Notes: a model not told the origin generated them from the sequence alone. DNA of 64,000 bases from an uncultured Roseibium sp. (GCF_963669205.1 NZ_OY769915.1:4748001-4812000); one strand, 5' to 3'. Counted from the first letter of the stretch, positions 8,475 through 17,606 are shown. Made by a program: numbers and translations.

Positions 8475-10394
8475 ATGTTCAGAACATCCATCGATATGAT
8501 CTGCAACCTGGGTCAGCGCGCACGCGATCGCGTGCGGCTTGTTCTATGTCTGGGCATTGTTTTGTGCCTTTCAGTTCAAACGATCGAAGCCGAGCCGGCG
8601 TCGTTCCGGCAGCCCTATCTGGAGGGTTTCGTGGACGGACTTGTCACCACTGTCCTGGATCAGGATGCGGTTGCCGGCGCGGTTGTGGTCATTGTCTCCG
8701 GCGACAATGTCATCCTCTCGAAAGGCTACAGACTGGCTGACGCAAGGACCGGGCGATTGATGACACCTGATGAGGACAAGATTCCGCTGGCGTCGGTGAC
8801 GAAGGTGTTCACAGCACTCGCGGTCTTGCAGCTTGCAAGAGAAGGCCGGCTTGCGCTCGGCGACCCGATTGCCAGGCATCTGCCGGATCTGAAATTGAAC
8901 CAGCGGTTCGGGGACATCCGCGTCCTCCATCTGCTGAGCCATACGGCTGGACTTGAAGATCGTTATCGCGGCTACTTCGCTGCGCACGACGAGCTTGCGG
9001 CCACGTCCGAACTTGAGCACATTTCAAAGGTTCTGCCGAAACAGGTGCGCCCGCCGGAAGATGTGATTGCCTATTCGAATGCGAGTTTTGTCCTGCTCGG
9101 CGCGATCGTACGGGCTGTCTCGGGTCTGCCCTTCGAAACCTATCTTGCGGAGACGGTCCTCGCCCAGATGGGGATTGATGATCCTCATTTCATGCATGAA
9201 CCCCGGAAGGCAGGCACCGTCAGCCCGTTTCACGTCTGGCAAGACGGTCTCTATCATGCCATCGACCCGGAACCGTTCTCAGCCATCCACACACCGTCCG
9301 GGGGACTTGCCCTGACCGGGCGCGACATGGCGCGCGCCATGCAGTTCCTGCTGCGTACCAGTTCTGGCAGCGCAGGTGCTGCTCTCTCTGCCAACCTGGC
9401 CGCGGACATGAAACGAGCCGCCTGGCCGGATCGTCGGGCCTTTGCAGGGCGCAGTCTCGGGTATTGGACCGAAAACTGGGCCGGGCACCGGGTGTATCAT
9501 CACGGCGGCTCACATTTCGGGTTTCAGTCCGGCATGACGCTGGTGCCCGCGCTCGATATCGGGATCTTTGTCGCCGCCAACGGCACGGGCGGGGACGCGT
9601 TGATGGCGCTGCCGCGCCGCCTTCTTCGCGAGATTGCCGCGCCGCACAAGAGACCGTCGGCCGCACGCACGACCTGCAACATGACCTGCCTTCACGCCTA
9701 CGAGGGCCGCTACCTGACCACACGGCGCAATGACACAGGTCTGGATCGTGTTGTCGTGCCTTATCAGACTGCATTTACTGTCACGGCCTCGGAGAACAGC
9801 GCGCTCCTGGTTACCGGGTTGGGTCACTCGCGCCGGTTCGAGGCCATTGGAGAAGATCGTTTTGAAACCCCTGAAGGCGACACGCGACTGGGGTTCCGGC
9901 GCACCAATGATGGACACATCGTCGGCGCCGATCTCAACGGCGGATTGCACAGTTTTGACAGGCTGCATTTCTGGCACACGGAAACTTCGCTGGACTCGGC
10001 TCTTTGGACAGCGCTTGCAGGGGCGCTTTTGTGTCTGGCAAGCGCCTTTTCCGGTTGGCGGGCGCGACAACAGATTTCGAGCTTGCCGCTGTGGCAGGGA
10101 TTGACCTGGATCGGCATCATTGCCGTATTCACGGAGGTCCTCGAGCAGGCAACACACGGCGATGATCTGTCCGTGGCCGCGTCACCCGGCGCCGGGCTGT
10201 GGACCATGACAATCCTCTTCGGCGTCGGGGCTGCATCGTTGCTGCCGGTCACAGTCTGGCTTTCGTCGACCAACGGCGAACAGCACATCAGCAAGGGAGA
10301 GCGCATTGCCGTACTCGCGGCATTGCCGTTCTTTGTCTGGTCGTTATTTGCCGCCTGGAAGTGGAACCTGCCAACGGCTGCCCTGACTTGGTGA
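8475..10394 (+). CDS. Serine hydrolase of the beta-lactamase/class C PBP family with a four-helix membrane tail
   Basis: 639 aa. A signal-like hydrophobic segment (VRLVLCLGIVLCLSV, about 20-35) is followed by a beta-lactamase fold. The catalytic SxxK is SVTK in PLASVTKVFTALAVLQLA (about 100-117), the YxN motif is AYSNASF near 200, and an HGG motif occurs at YHHGGSHFGFQSG near 345. The last 140 residues hold about four transmembrane helices. The family includes D-aminopeptidases, esterases and PBP-like proteins, and the substrate is unknown. Its catalytic domain probably faces the periplasm. The membrane-bound AraC regulator 166 bp downstream may be a functional partner. Confidence 0.85.
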   Translation: MFRTSIDMICNLGQRARDRVRLVLCLGIVLCLSVQTIEAEPASFRQPYLEGFVDGLVTTVLDQDAVAGAVVVIVSGDNVILSKGYRLADARTGRLMTPDEDKIPLASVTKVFTALAVLQLAREGRLALGDPIARHLPDLKLNQRFGDIRVLHLLSHTAGLEDRYRGYFAAHDELAATSELEHISKVLPKQVRPPEDVIAYSNASFVLLGAIVRAVSGLPFETYLAETVLAQMGIDDPHFMHEPRKAGTVSPFHVWQDGLYHAIDPEPFSAIHTPSGGLALTGRDMARAMQFLLRTSSGSAGAALSANLAADMKRAAWPDRRAFAGRSLGYWTENWAGHRVYHHGGSHFGFQSGMTLVPALDIGIFVAANGTGGDALMALPRRLLREIAAPHKRPSAARTTCNMTCLHAYEGRYLTTRRNDTGLDRVVVPYQTAFTVTASENSALLVTGLGHSRRFEAIGEDRFETPEGDTRLGFRRTNDGHIVGADLNGGLHSFDRLHFWHTETSLDSALWTALAGALLCLASAFSGWRARQQISSLPLWQGLTWIGIIAVFTEVLEQATHGDDLSVAASPGAGLWTMTILFGVGAASLLPVTVWLSSTNGEQHISKGERIAVLAALPFFVWSLFAAWKWNLPTAALTW

Positions 10395-10560
10395 CGGCCC
10401 CGCTTTGGATTTCTCCAGGGCACCAGCTACTTGTCGTCCGGATGCCCGGTGAAATTGTCCTTCCCGTCCGGCGCGGACAAAACCGGACCGCCCACCGTTG
10501 AGCTGAATCGATCTTGCGGATAGTCATTGTGCGAAACGCGCTACACATTCCCCCGGGCAC

Positions 10561-11748
10561 GTGCTGGAAATGACATTCGACACCCAGACAATACACGCGG
10601 CAACGGTAGCGGCCACTTTGTCCATTGCCGCTTTAGCCACCCTGCTTGGCTGGCAGCAACGGCGGATCGATCCGTCTCGCACGTTCCTGACTGCGTTCTT
10701 TGCAGTCTTTGCGATCAGCGAGATCGACTCCGTATTCACCGTGTTGATCGAAACGGCACCGCAGGTTGTCCTGGCCGGATCCGAGTTGGTCGGATTCGCC
10801 GCAAATTTCTGGCTTGGACCGCTCTTTTTTGCCTATGTCAGGAGTATTGCGGGCCTGACGCCGAAAACCGGCGGCGAAACGGGGACCTGGCTGCATTTCC
10901 TGCTGCCCGGTGTGGCCACGGTCTTTGCGATGGGTGCGTTTCTTTATCTGGACATCGCGCAGATCACCTGGAATGCACGTGACTCCTCTGGACTTGCGGC
11001 GTTCTTCCTCACGTTCCTGCACTATGGGTTCATGTTTCTGAGCATTGCACTCGCCGTGCAATGGGCTGTTTATGTCGCATGGGTTTTGCTCACGCAGGCC
11101 CGGCATGTCGACCGTTTGAAACAGGTTTATGCAAGCACTGAAGGCCTGGAACTGCGCTGGGTATCCATTCTGGCGTGTGCGCTGGGTGTCTATGTCCTGC
11201 AACATCTGATCGGGCAGATCATGATCCTCCAGGGTGGGCAGGATATCGTCAGCCCCCTGTTCGACAGCGTCCTGGTCCTGGTGGTTGTCTTTTCGCTGGC
11301 CATGTGGAGTTTGCGCCTCGCGCCGGACCTGGATAGCGCCACCAGAACGCTGGCGAAAATCGAGATCCCGAAAGACCGGAAGTATGAAAAAAGCGCATTG
11401 GATCCGGCACAGGCCGAGCGCATCGCCCGAAAGCTTGTGCGCGCAATGGATCAGGACTGCCTGTATCGCGACCCGAACCTGACGCTCAGCATGCTGGCAC
11501 AGCACGTGGGGGTGTCACTCAACCATGTCTCGCAAACCCTGAATCAGAACCTTGGTCAATCCTTCTTCGAATTCATAAACGGCTGGCGCATCAAGGAAGC
11601 GATGCCGCTTGTCGAAAAGGGCGAGACAACGGTCCTCGCCATTGCCTATGAAGTCGGGTTCAACTCCAGATCGGCATTCTATTCCGCGTTCAAGCGCGAA
11701 ACCGGTCAGACACCGACCGTCTATAAGTCGGCCAGGGCGGGAGACTAA
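10561..11748 (+). CDS. AraC-family regulator with N-terminal membrane domain
   Basis: About 395 aa from GTG 10561; ATG 10570 is an equally possible start. The first 260 residues form about seven hydrophobic helices (for example AFFAVFAISEIDSVFTVLI, WLHFLLPGVATVFAMGAFLY and SPLFDSVLVLVVVFSLAMW). The C-terminal 100 residues are an AraC double HTH: LTLSMLAQHVGVSLNHVSQTLNQ, then TTVLAIAYEVGFNSRSAFYSAFKRETGQTPT. This architecture keeps the DNA-binding domain at the inner membrane. It sits between the serine hydrolase and the desaturase on the same strand and may sense envelope or lipid state. Targets are unknown. Confidence 0.88.
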   Translation: MLEMTFDTQTIHAATVAATLSIAALATLLGWQQRRIDPSRTFLTAFFAVFAISEIDSVFTVLIETAPQVVLAGSELVGFAANFWLGPLFFAYVRSIAGLTPKTGGETGTWLHFLLPGVATVFAMGAFLYLDIAQITWNARDSSGLAAFFLTFLHYGFMFLSIALAVQWAVYVAWVLLTQARHVDRLKQVYASTEGLELRWVSILACALGVYVLQHLIGQIMILQGGQDIVSPLFDSVLVLVVVFSLAMWSLRLAPDLDSATRTLAKIEIPKDRKYEKSALDPAQAERIARKLVRAMDQDCLYRDPNLTLSMLAQHVGVSLNHVSQTLNQNLGQSFFEFINGWRIKEAMPLVEKGETTVLAIAYEVGFNSRSAFYSAFKRETGQTPTVYKSARAGD

Positions 11749-12047
11749 AGAGCAGAGGCTTCAATTTCTCACAATCGCAATCGGGCACGGTTCCGCAGAG
11801 CGATGAGTTCCCGATCTCTCATCTTGAAGCCACGTTTCCGCGCCTGGAAAGCGTACCGCCGTGTTGTCCCGGACGAAAATCAAGTTCCCTGCCTGTAGGA
11901 CAGGACGATACCGGAGGCAATTCGGGCTAGCAATGCCGGAAACAAAGTTGCGGGGTCCGCCCAGTCAGCCTTGCCAACGAGACGCGCGGCCGGGTTTGTC
12001 CGGCGGTCGCGCCACGAACAATCAGACTCAAACCATTTTGTGAGACA
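11749..12047. other. Intergenic stretch of about 300 bp upstream of the desaturase
   Basis: No convincing gene. Short open frames here lack RBS and family features. A GC-rich partial dyad lies near 11980-12010 (GCGCGGCCGG with CCGGCGGTCGCGC). The region must carry the desaturase promoter, which I cannot pinpoint. Confidence 0.5.
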
Positions 12048-13139
12048 ATGCCGACTTTTCAGCCAAAGAGCGAGTTTTCATCGCAGCTCAATGCGCGTGC
12101 GGGCAGATACCTGTCCCGCAGCAAAACAGGCCGCTTCGCAGGTCTTGGCCAATGGTTCAGATCCAGCCTTCTCTTTCTGTTTTGCGCCGCGGTCTACAGC
12201 CTGATCTATGTCGATCCAAGCCCCTGGATTCTCCTGATTTCAGCCGCCATCCTGGGCGCAGGCATCTACACTCTTGTCGCGACGGTCTGTCATGATGCCG
12301 CCCATGGCTCATTTGCATCGTCCAGATGGGTGAACCGAGTTTGCCTGTCCGCCGGCTTCTCACTCATCGGCATTTCAGGAAAGCTCTGGGCCGAAAGGCA
12401 CCTGCGGCTTCATCACATGTACCCGAACATTGCCGGGACCGATATTGATGCAGACGGCTCAAGCCTGTTGAGACTGTCCCCGTCCAAACCGTGGCGGGCA
12501 TGGCACAGATTTCAATGCTGGTATGCCATTTTCCTGTACGCACTTGTTCTGCCGCACCTGGCCTTTGCCGAGGATTTCGAGCATCTGCGCAAGGCAAGAC
12601 GCAATTGGCCCGGCAAGTTTTCCGGCGTTGGACCACTGGCCGAATTCGCCGCGGCGAAAATCGTTCACATCTGCCTTTTCCTGGTGATGCCGCTTCTCTT
12701 GTCCGAACACGGGATTTTTCTTCTCGCGGGCTACTACATCGTATTTGTCTCTTCCGCGTCCTTGTTGTTTGTCGCGATAAATGTCGGCAGTCATATCAGC
12801 GAAGAGGCCGATTTTTTTGATCCGGACGAAGACGGAACGCTCCCGCTGGACTGGGCCCATCATCAAATCCGTACCTCGGTCGACTGGGCACCGACGTCCA
12901 GATTGGCGATTGCGTTGACAGGCGGGGCAAATGCGCACTGTGCGCATCACCTGTTTCCCCGGTTCGCGCATTCGCACAATCGGGCGCTCAGCAGGTTGGT
13001 GATAAGAACCGCGCGTGAATTCGGTGTCACGCTCAACATACTTGCCCCCTGGGCGGTCGTGCGCGCACATATGGCACACCTTTACAAGATGTCCCGGCCG
13101 CCACGGATCATTGACGGCAGCAGCGCCGGTGGCCGATGA
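12048..13139 (+). CDS. Membrane fatty acid desaturase
   Basis: 363 aa di-iron membrane desaturase introducing a double bond into acyl chains. Three histidine boxes are present: HDAAHGS (about 85-91), HLRLHH (about 119-124) and HCAHH inside NAHCAHHLFPRFAHSHN (about 290-306). Hydrophobic pairs lie between them (LLFLFCAAVYSLIYV, ISAAILGAGIYTLVATV, then a second set at 205-245). The last box followed by LFP resembles the acyl-lipid/front-end group, but regiospecificity cannot be assigned. The start is ATG 12048 with a weak upstream TGTGAGAC. It is convergent with the PhzF-family gene, with a hairpin between them. Confidence 0.88.
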   Translation: MPTFQPKSEFSSQLNARAGRYLSRSKTGRFAGLGQWFRSSLLFLFCAAVYSLIYVDPSPWILLISAAILGAGIYTLVATVCHDAAHGSFASSRWVNRVCLSAGFSLIGISGKLWAERHLRLHHMYPNIAGTDIDADGSSLLRLSPSKPWRAWHRFQCWYAIFLYALVLPHLAFAEDFEHLRKARRNWPGKFSGVGPLAEFAAAKIVHICLFLVMPLLLSEHGIFLLAGYYIVFVSSASLLFVAINVGSHISEEADFFDPDEDGTLPLDWAHHQIRTSVDWAPTSRLAIALTGGANAHCAHHLFPRFAHSHNRALSRLVIRTAREFGVTLNILAPWAVVRAHMAHLYKMSRPPRIIDGSSAGGR

Positions 13140-13187
13140 CACCCATTATGGTTTCGCGGGTCATGAGTGTCGGCGGCCCCGTCCCGG

Positions 13188-13215
13188 GCCGGGCATGGCC
13201 CGGCGCGCGTTTATT
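13188..13215 (+). terminator. Terminator-like hairpin after the desaturase
   Basis: GCCGGGC (13188-13194), loop ATG, GCCCGGC (13198-13204), then GCGCGTTTATTT. It lies 49 nt after the desaturase stop, and its tail runs into the stop codon of the convergent gene at 13211, so it may serve both strands. Confidence 0.6.
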
Positions 13216-14050
13216 TGATGTCGCGCGCGCCGCCGGAAACCCGCACGGACGCACCCGCCGTGTCGTCCAGCGTGACCTTGATCAGCGAGGGACTGCCCAT
13301 GTCTTCACCCTGGCGGATCGTGAAGCTGCCGTTATGCGGCCACTGACAGTCACGCAGGTAGCCGGCGAACGCTGCCGCGGCGGCGCCGGTCGCCGGGTCT
13401 TCAAGGACACCGCCGGAGGCGAAAGCGTTACGCACAACGAAGGTCTGGTCCCCTTCGATGTAAACCAGCATCACCGTGACCAGATCGTGCTTGCGCATCA
13501 CGCCGCGACCGTCGTCAAGGTCATAGGACATGGCCGCGAGCCGGGCACGGTCCTTCAGCGGCAACACGGCATGGTTGGCGCCGCCGTGGATGAACGCGGG
13601 CGCGAGCCGCGGATCAAGATCCTCCGTCGCAAGAGCGAACAGGGCCATGACGTCCTGTTCTTCCGCATCGGTCATTGCGCGGCTCCGCGTCGGGGGCGAG
13701 GACAGGGTCGCCATCATCCCGTCCGGGGTTTCCTCCGCATCGACGGTGATCGTGGCGTCGTTCAGTTCAAGCGAATAGGTGCCGGCACCATTGTGTTTTC
13801 CCAATGCTGCACCAAGAGCGATGGTCGCGTGACCGCAAAAGGGCACCTCTGATTCCGGGGAAAAGTAACGGACACGCCAAGATCTGCCGTCATTGCCCTG
13901 AGCGACTGCGAACGCGGTTTCCGAATAACCGACATCGGCCGCGACCCGCGCCATCTCGTCGGCGCTGGCCGCCTCCGGCAACAGCACCACGCCTGCCGGG
14001 TTTCCACCCTCGGACCCTTGGCTGAACGCTGCAATTCGTTGAATATCCAT
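13211..14050 (-). CDS. PhzF-family isomerase/epimerase-like protein
   Basis: 279 aa of the PhzF family (diaminopimelate-epimerase fold, phenazine-biosynthesis-like). Conserved pieces: GNPAGVVLLP near the N-terminus, GYSETAFAV with the likely catalytic Glu, FCGHATIALG and, near the C-terminus, DPATGAAAAAFAGYL. The start ATG at 14050 is supported by an AGGAG RBS at 14057-14061. The frame stays open to 14320, but that extension is the inside of a repeat element (14071-14338). The element abuts the RBS, so the native promoter has been displaced or is provided by the element. Substrate unknown; most chromosomal homologues are uncharacterised. Confidence 0.85.
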   Translation of the reverse strand: MDIQRIAAFSQGSEGGNPAGVVLLPEAASADEMARVAADVGYSETAFAVAQGNDGRSWRVRYFSPESEVPFCGHATIALGAALGKHNGAGTYSLELNDATITVDAEETPDGMMATLSSPPTRSRAMTDAEEQDVMALFALATEDLDPRLAPAFIHGGANHAVLPLKDRARLAAMSYDLDDGRGVMRKHDLVTVMLVYIEGDQTFVVRNAFASGGVLEDPATGAAAAAFAGYLRDCQWPHNGSFTIRQGEDMGSPSLIKVTLDDTAGASVRVSGGARDIK

Positions 14051-14070
14051 CGGTAACTCCTGTCTTTTCT

Positions 14071-14338
14071 TAGGGTACGGACCCATAAATGAAGTCAATT
14101 TGGTTTGGATCGTTTTGACCAGCTGCGAGGAGCGAAAGCGCAGGAAATGTGGTTCATTTTCAAGCCTTTCGCGACGATGCAGATGGCCAAAACGGCCAAA
14201 TCCGAAGGACGGCAAAATGGCTTCACCTCGCAGCGTCACCGCGCTTGACCGGGCATAAAGCCCGCTCTGCGCACGCTTCCTCGCGAGATTTTGCCATTTA
14301 TGCCGCCAAATCGGCTTCATTTATGGGTCCGTACCCTA
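14071..14338. mobile_element. 268-bp miniature inverted-repeat element (MITE), copy A
   Basis: Perfect 24-bp terminal inverted repeats, 14071-14094 and 14315-14338, starting TAGGGTACGGACCCATAAAT. Both ends carry TA, consistent with a TA target duplication as used by IS630/Tc1-mariner elements. The interior has no transposase. It shares long stretches with the element at 22134-22401 (for example GGAAATGTGGTTCATTTTCA) and has exactly the same length. It sits 21 bp upstream of the PhzF-family start codon. The remaining intergenic DNA to 14439 carries nothing else I can identify apart from the AsnC-type promoter. Confidence 0.85.
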
Positions 14339-14439
14339 GAGGGAATTTAACCACCAGGCGTCGTGGCTGTCCCCGTGGTTGCGATGGCAGTTCGGCTTTT
14401 TCTCTTTCGTATCGTTTCTGTCTGACCTAACCTGTTTTC

Positions 14440-14886
14440 ATGTCGAAAGAGCTGGATCAAACAGACCGTCGGATTGTCGAGATTCTCGAAGCCCAGGGCC
14501 GCACCAGTCTTGCCGATATCGGCAAGGAGGTCGGTCTTTCCGGTCCGGCGGTGGGCGAACGGCTGCGCGGTCTGCAGGACCGCGGGTATGTCATCGGGTT
14601 CGGTGCGCGGCTCGACCTGCGCAGGCTCGGCTACACGATCCAGGCACTTGTCAGGATCAAACCGCGCAGCGGCCAGCTTCACACGGTCGAAAACATGATC
14701 CGGGACGAACCGCGTTTCACCTCCTGCGACCGGGTCACCGGCGATGACTGCTATGTCGCCCGGTTGCTGCTGAAAGACGTGGCCGAACTCGACGATATCC
14801 TGCTGCCGTTCCACGACCGGGCGGAAACGAACACATCGATCGTGAAGTCATTCGTGTTCGAGAACAGGCTGCCGCCTCTGGACTAG
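14440..14886 (+). CDS. Lrp/AsnC-family transcriptional regulator
   Basis: 148 aa. The N-terminal HTH is LDQTDRRIVEILEAQGRTSLADIGKEVGLSGPAVGERLRGLQDRGYV (about 5-51). A ligand-binding RAM/AsnC domain follows (about 65-140: IQALVRIKP..., then TGDDCYVARLLLKDVAELDDIL). Family members form octamers that respond to amino acids. It is divergent from the PhzF-family gene across MITE copy A, a common arrangement for a local regulator, so the element has inserted into a likely control region. No good RBS is seen before ATG 14440. Confidence 0.9.
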   Translation: MSKELDQTDRRIVEILEAQGRTSLADIGKEVGLSGPAVGERLRGLQDRGYVIGFGARLDLRRLGYTIQALVRIKPRSGQLHTVENMIRDEPRFTSCDRVTGDDCYVARLLLKDVAELDDILLPFHDRAETNTSIVKSFVFENRLPPLD

Positions 14887-14999
14887 AGGACAGCCCCATT
14901 CAACCGCTTTCCATCCGGGCGCGTGCGAAACAGGCTCATCGTTCGCTTGACCGGGTCGATGCGAAACAGCCGCATCGGTCATGAACACAATTTTCCAGT

Positions 15000-15839
15000 T
15001 CAGGGCTCTGCCCGGCAGAGCGGCGCGGTCTTCATCGTTGCCGTGCGGGAAATGCCCAGAAGCGCGAGGATGGTCGGGGCGACGCGGCGCTGGTCCAGGA
15101 TCTCGTCCGGTCCGGCACGGAGCCTGTCGGTGAAGGACAGGAACGGCACATGACGCTCACACGCCGTGTCGCCGCCATGGTTGCCCGCGTCGTCCATGCC
15201 GTGATCCGCCGTCACCAGCACATGATATCCCCGGGCGGTCAGCCGCGGGATGAGCTGCGCCAATGCCGCATCCACCTTTTCGGCCTGCCGGACATAACCT
15301 CGGCCCAGACCGGTATGCTGATGCCCCAGGGTGTCGCAGCTGGAAGAATGCAGCAGCAGGTATTCGGGCGCATGCCGGTCGGCGATCGACCAGGCCTGTG
15401 CGCACAGGTCGATCTCTGCCGGTTGAACACTGTTGTCGGCATCGTATCCGTCCATGCTGTAATAGCGCGCATAGGCGATCGGGGCATCCGGGTCATTGAT
15501 TTCGACGTGCGCGAACGGATCGAACGGAGTGCCGCCGAACAGCGTGTGAAAATAGCAATGACCGACGACGCCGCATTGTCCCCCCGCCGCCTTGACTTCG
15601 GAAAAGACACTCGGGTCGGACGAAGGGCGCAGGCCGTCATTGTCCATGAGCCCGTGGTCAGCCGGGGCACGGCCTGTGTGGAGTGTCTCGTAGAGCGGTG
15701 CGGACATTGTCGGCAGGCAGGCGCGCATGGTCCAGATCCGTGCATCGCCCTTTGCGACGGCGGACATCAGATAGCTGCAGGTCGCGCGCGCGGTGTCGTC
15801 CCTCAACCCGTCGACCACGATCAGGCAGACCTTGGGCAT
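15000..15839 (-). CDS. Alkaline-phosphatase-superfamily phosphohydrolase/phosphodiesterase in the tmp operon
   Basis: 279 aa from ATG 15839; the longer open frame overlaps tmpB antisense-like sequence and was not used. The two-metal site of nucleotide pyrophosphatase/phosphonoacetate hydrolase relatives is complete: VVDG (Asp10), candidate nucleophile Thr44 in CLPTMSAP, CDTLGHQH (Asp and His), ADHGMDD (Asp-His) and a later HGGD His. It lies 34 bp after tmpB on the same strand and is probably the third gene of the phosphonate operon. It could release the phosphonate or choline-like substrate from an ester or diester. Phosphonoacetate hydrolysis is an alternative. The exact reaction is inference. 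Confidence 0.75.
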   Translation of the reverse strand: MPKVCLIVVDGLRDDTARATCSYLMSAVAKGDARIWTMRACLPTMSAPLYETLHTGRAPADHGLMDNDGLRPSSDPSVFSEVKAAGGQCGVVGHCYFHTLFGGTPFDPFAHVEINDPDAPIAYARYYSMDGYDADNSVQPAEIDLCAQAWSIADRHAPEYLLLHSSSCDTLGHQHTGLGRGYVRQAEKVDAALAQLIPRLTARGYHVLVTADHGMDDAGNHGGDTACERHVPFLSFTDRLRAGPDEILDQRRVAPTILALLGISRTATMKTAPLCRAEP

Positions 15840-15873
15840 GACCGGCAAACCGGCGGTCCCGGCGGGCGTCGGA

Positions 15874-16470
15874 CTAACCAGGATCGCACCCGGTGTGAAG
15901 ATCCACCAGACGCTGAACCCTCGGCGCAAAATGCCGGAAATCCGGCGTTTCCATACCTGCCACCTTGCCCGCTTCATCCAGGTACCGCACGGCGATGATC
16001 TGTTTGAGATTGGGGTTCTTTTCGAACTCGGCGACCTCCTCGGCACTCATGGCGCCACCCTGCAGGTTCAGCGAATGAACGGATGCCTCCGAAAGGCGCT
16101 CGAAATAGGAAGGTTTCGTGGCGCAAAGATACCGTTTCGCTGCGACGTGGTAGCGGCAGCAATCTGTGACGACGCTCGGAAAGAACCGTTCGAGTATTTC
16201 CGCTCCGGCATCCTCATGATGCCGGTCTTCGGTATCGTCCATCGTGAAGGTGCCGAACTCGGACGTGAAATGGCCGATGTCATGAAGCAGCGCGCCGACG
16301 ATGATCTCGTCCGGCTGTCCGCTCCGTTCGGCCAGAGTAGCCCCCTGCAGCATGTGCTCACCCATGGTCACCGGTTCACCAAGGTATTCCTCCGATCCCC
16401 GGCGTTCGAAAATCGAGGCGAGAAATTCCACGATTGTTTCAGCGGTAAGTTCTTGCGGCGATGATCTCAT
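15874..16470 (-). CDS. tmpB: HD-domain di-iron oxygenase, TmpB/PhnZ family
   Basis: 198 aa. PhnZ-family enzymes are mixed-valent di-iron oxygenases that split the C-P bond of a 1-hydroxy-2-aminoethylphosphonate; TmpB makes glycine betaine and phosphate from the trimethylated form. The sequence follows PhnZ closely: YLGEPVTMGEHMLQ (His39), ALLHDIGH (His63, Asp64), HHEDAG (His84/85), YHVAAKRYL (His108), SYFERLSEAS, LQGGAM and YLDEAGK (Asp165). The ATG overlaps the tmpA stop (16467-16470), so the two are translationally coupled. The pairing with the TauD/butyrobetaine-hydroxylase-like TmpA, rather than a PhnY-type enzyme, favours TmpB over PhnZ. Confidence 0.88.
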   Translation of the reverse strand: MRSSPQELTAETIVEFLASIFERRGSEEYLGEPVTMGEHMLQGATLAERSGQPDEIIVGALLHDIGHFTSEFGTFTMDDTEDRHHEDAGAEILERFFPSVVTDCCRYHVAAKRYLCATKPSYFERLSEASVHSLNLQGGAMSAEEVAEFEKNPNLKQIIAVRYLDEAGKVAGMETPDFRHFAPRVQRLVDLHTGCDPG

Positions 16471-17606
16471 TCTGCCGCCTCCAGCGATCTGCGGCGAAGC
16501 GCGTCACGGGTCGAACGGAGCCCGTCCCTGTCCGCGTAGCAGCCCTGAAGCCACCGTTTGCCGGCACCCGAATAGGCTTTACGGGCGTGCAGGACGCGCG
16601 TGTTGTCCACCACGAATGCTTCGCCCGGATCGAGGCGGAAAACCACCTCCATTGCCGGATCGTCGATAATTTCGCCAAACCGCCGGTAGGCCGCGTACCA
16701 GAGATCCATCCGGTCGAACGGCACATCCGTCACGGCCGCCAGCGAGCGGTTGTTGAAGCGCACACCAATCAGTTCGCCATCGGGTGCCAATTCGATGAGC
16801 GGACGGCGGGACGTCAGGCAGACACCGTCCTCGCCTGCATATTCAAACCGGGCACAGTGGTCGGCGAGCACGTCGAAATAGTCCGGATTTTCCTTTTGCA
16901 GCTGGCGGGCACAGGCGAAACCGTCCACCACCATGTTCTCACCGCCCGCTGCGGAACTTTCCAGGCAGTAAAGCACCTGGATCGTGGGAACCGGGTCCCG
17001 GTAGGGGTTGTCGGTATGGGCTTGCAGGCCGAGACCCGTATAGGCCAGGTTGGTGGGGTTGACCTCGGTGCGGACCTCGAACAGCTTGCCGTAATTGGTT
17101 TCGCGCACATAGCCGAAGAGGTCGACGACCTTGAACAGCGCCCCTTCCTCGACCGGCCCGCCCTCGATCTTGCCGAAGCCGTAGCGCGCAACCTGCTCGA
17201 TCCAGTGCTGAAACTCTGCGCCACGCCGGGTGAGCACCGGGTAGTTTCCGGTCGGGAGATCTTCCTGCAAGGCGGAATTCCAGGGCGTGACCTCGTCCGG
17301 GAGCCAGCCGCGTTCGGGTGGACCGGATACGTCATACTTGTGGGCGTCAAGCCAGGCCAAACTGTAGCCGACGGTCTTTTGTTCCGGAGCGAACGTCACG
17401 TTCACGGTATCGCCCTCCACCACCGCAGCGACGATCATGGTGTCGGCGGCTATGTCGCGCAAGGCAATCAGGCGCTGGCCGTTTCCCGGCGCCCGCGTCT
17501 CCGGATCCTGCGCATTGTCCCGGAGCCAGATGGCGTGAAAGCGGGCGGAGCCTTCATCGGAATGCAGGGTGAGGACAGCACCGTCCCGGCTGAGTGTCGT
17601 ATGCAT
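16467..17606 (-). CDS. tmpA: 2-trimethylaminoethylphosphonate dioxygenase (TmpA), Fe(II)/2-oxoglutarate type
   Basis: 379 aa, related to gamma-butyrobetaine hydroxylase. It has an N-terminal DUF971-like domain (about 5-95: RFHAIWLRDNAQDPETR) and a TauD catalytic domain (about 125-370). Iron ligands are His197 and Asp199 in LQAHTDNPYRDP and His340 in NTRVLHARKAY; the 2-oxoglutarate arginine should be in GKRWLQGCY. On its own it would be called butyrobetaine or trimethyllysine hydroxylase. Its overlap with a PhnZ-like gene is the known signature of the TmpA-TmpB pathway, in which TmpA hydroxylates carbon 1 of the phosphonate. A LysR gene is transcribed divergently 105 bp away. Confidence 0.87.
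   Translation of the reverse strand: MHTTLSRDGAVLTLHSDEGSARFHAIWLRDNAQDPETRAPGNGQRLIALRDIAADTMIVAAVVEGDTVNVTFAPEQKTVGYSLAWLDAHKYDVSGPPERGWLPDEVTPWNSALQEDLPTGNYPVLTRRGAEFQHWIEQVARYGFGKIEGGPVEEGALFKVVDLFGYVRETNYGKLFEVRTEVNPTNLAYTGLGLQAHTDNPYRDPVPTIQVLYCLESSAAGGENMVVDGFACARQLQKENPDYFDVLADHCARFEYAGEDGVCLTSRRPLIELAPDGELIGVRFNNRSLAAVTDVPFDRMDLWYAAYRRFGEIIDDPAMEVVFRLDPGEAFVVDNTRVLHARKAYSGAGKRWLQGCYADRDGLRSTRDALRRRSLEAAE

Noticed and set aside
14051..14320. N-terminal extension of the PhzF-family protein through the repeat
   Set aside because: The RBS and normal family start are at 14050; the extension is the translated interior of a mobile element and its counterpart at 22134-22401 gives a similar peptide.
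14925..14975. Short direct repeat (GCGAAACAGGCTCATCG and GCGAAACAGCCGCATCG)
   Set aside because: Only two imperfect copies between convergent genes; no clear function and easily due to chance in GC-rich DNA.
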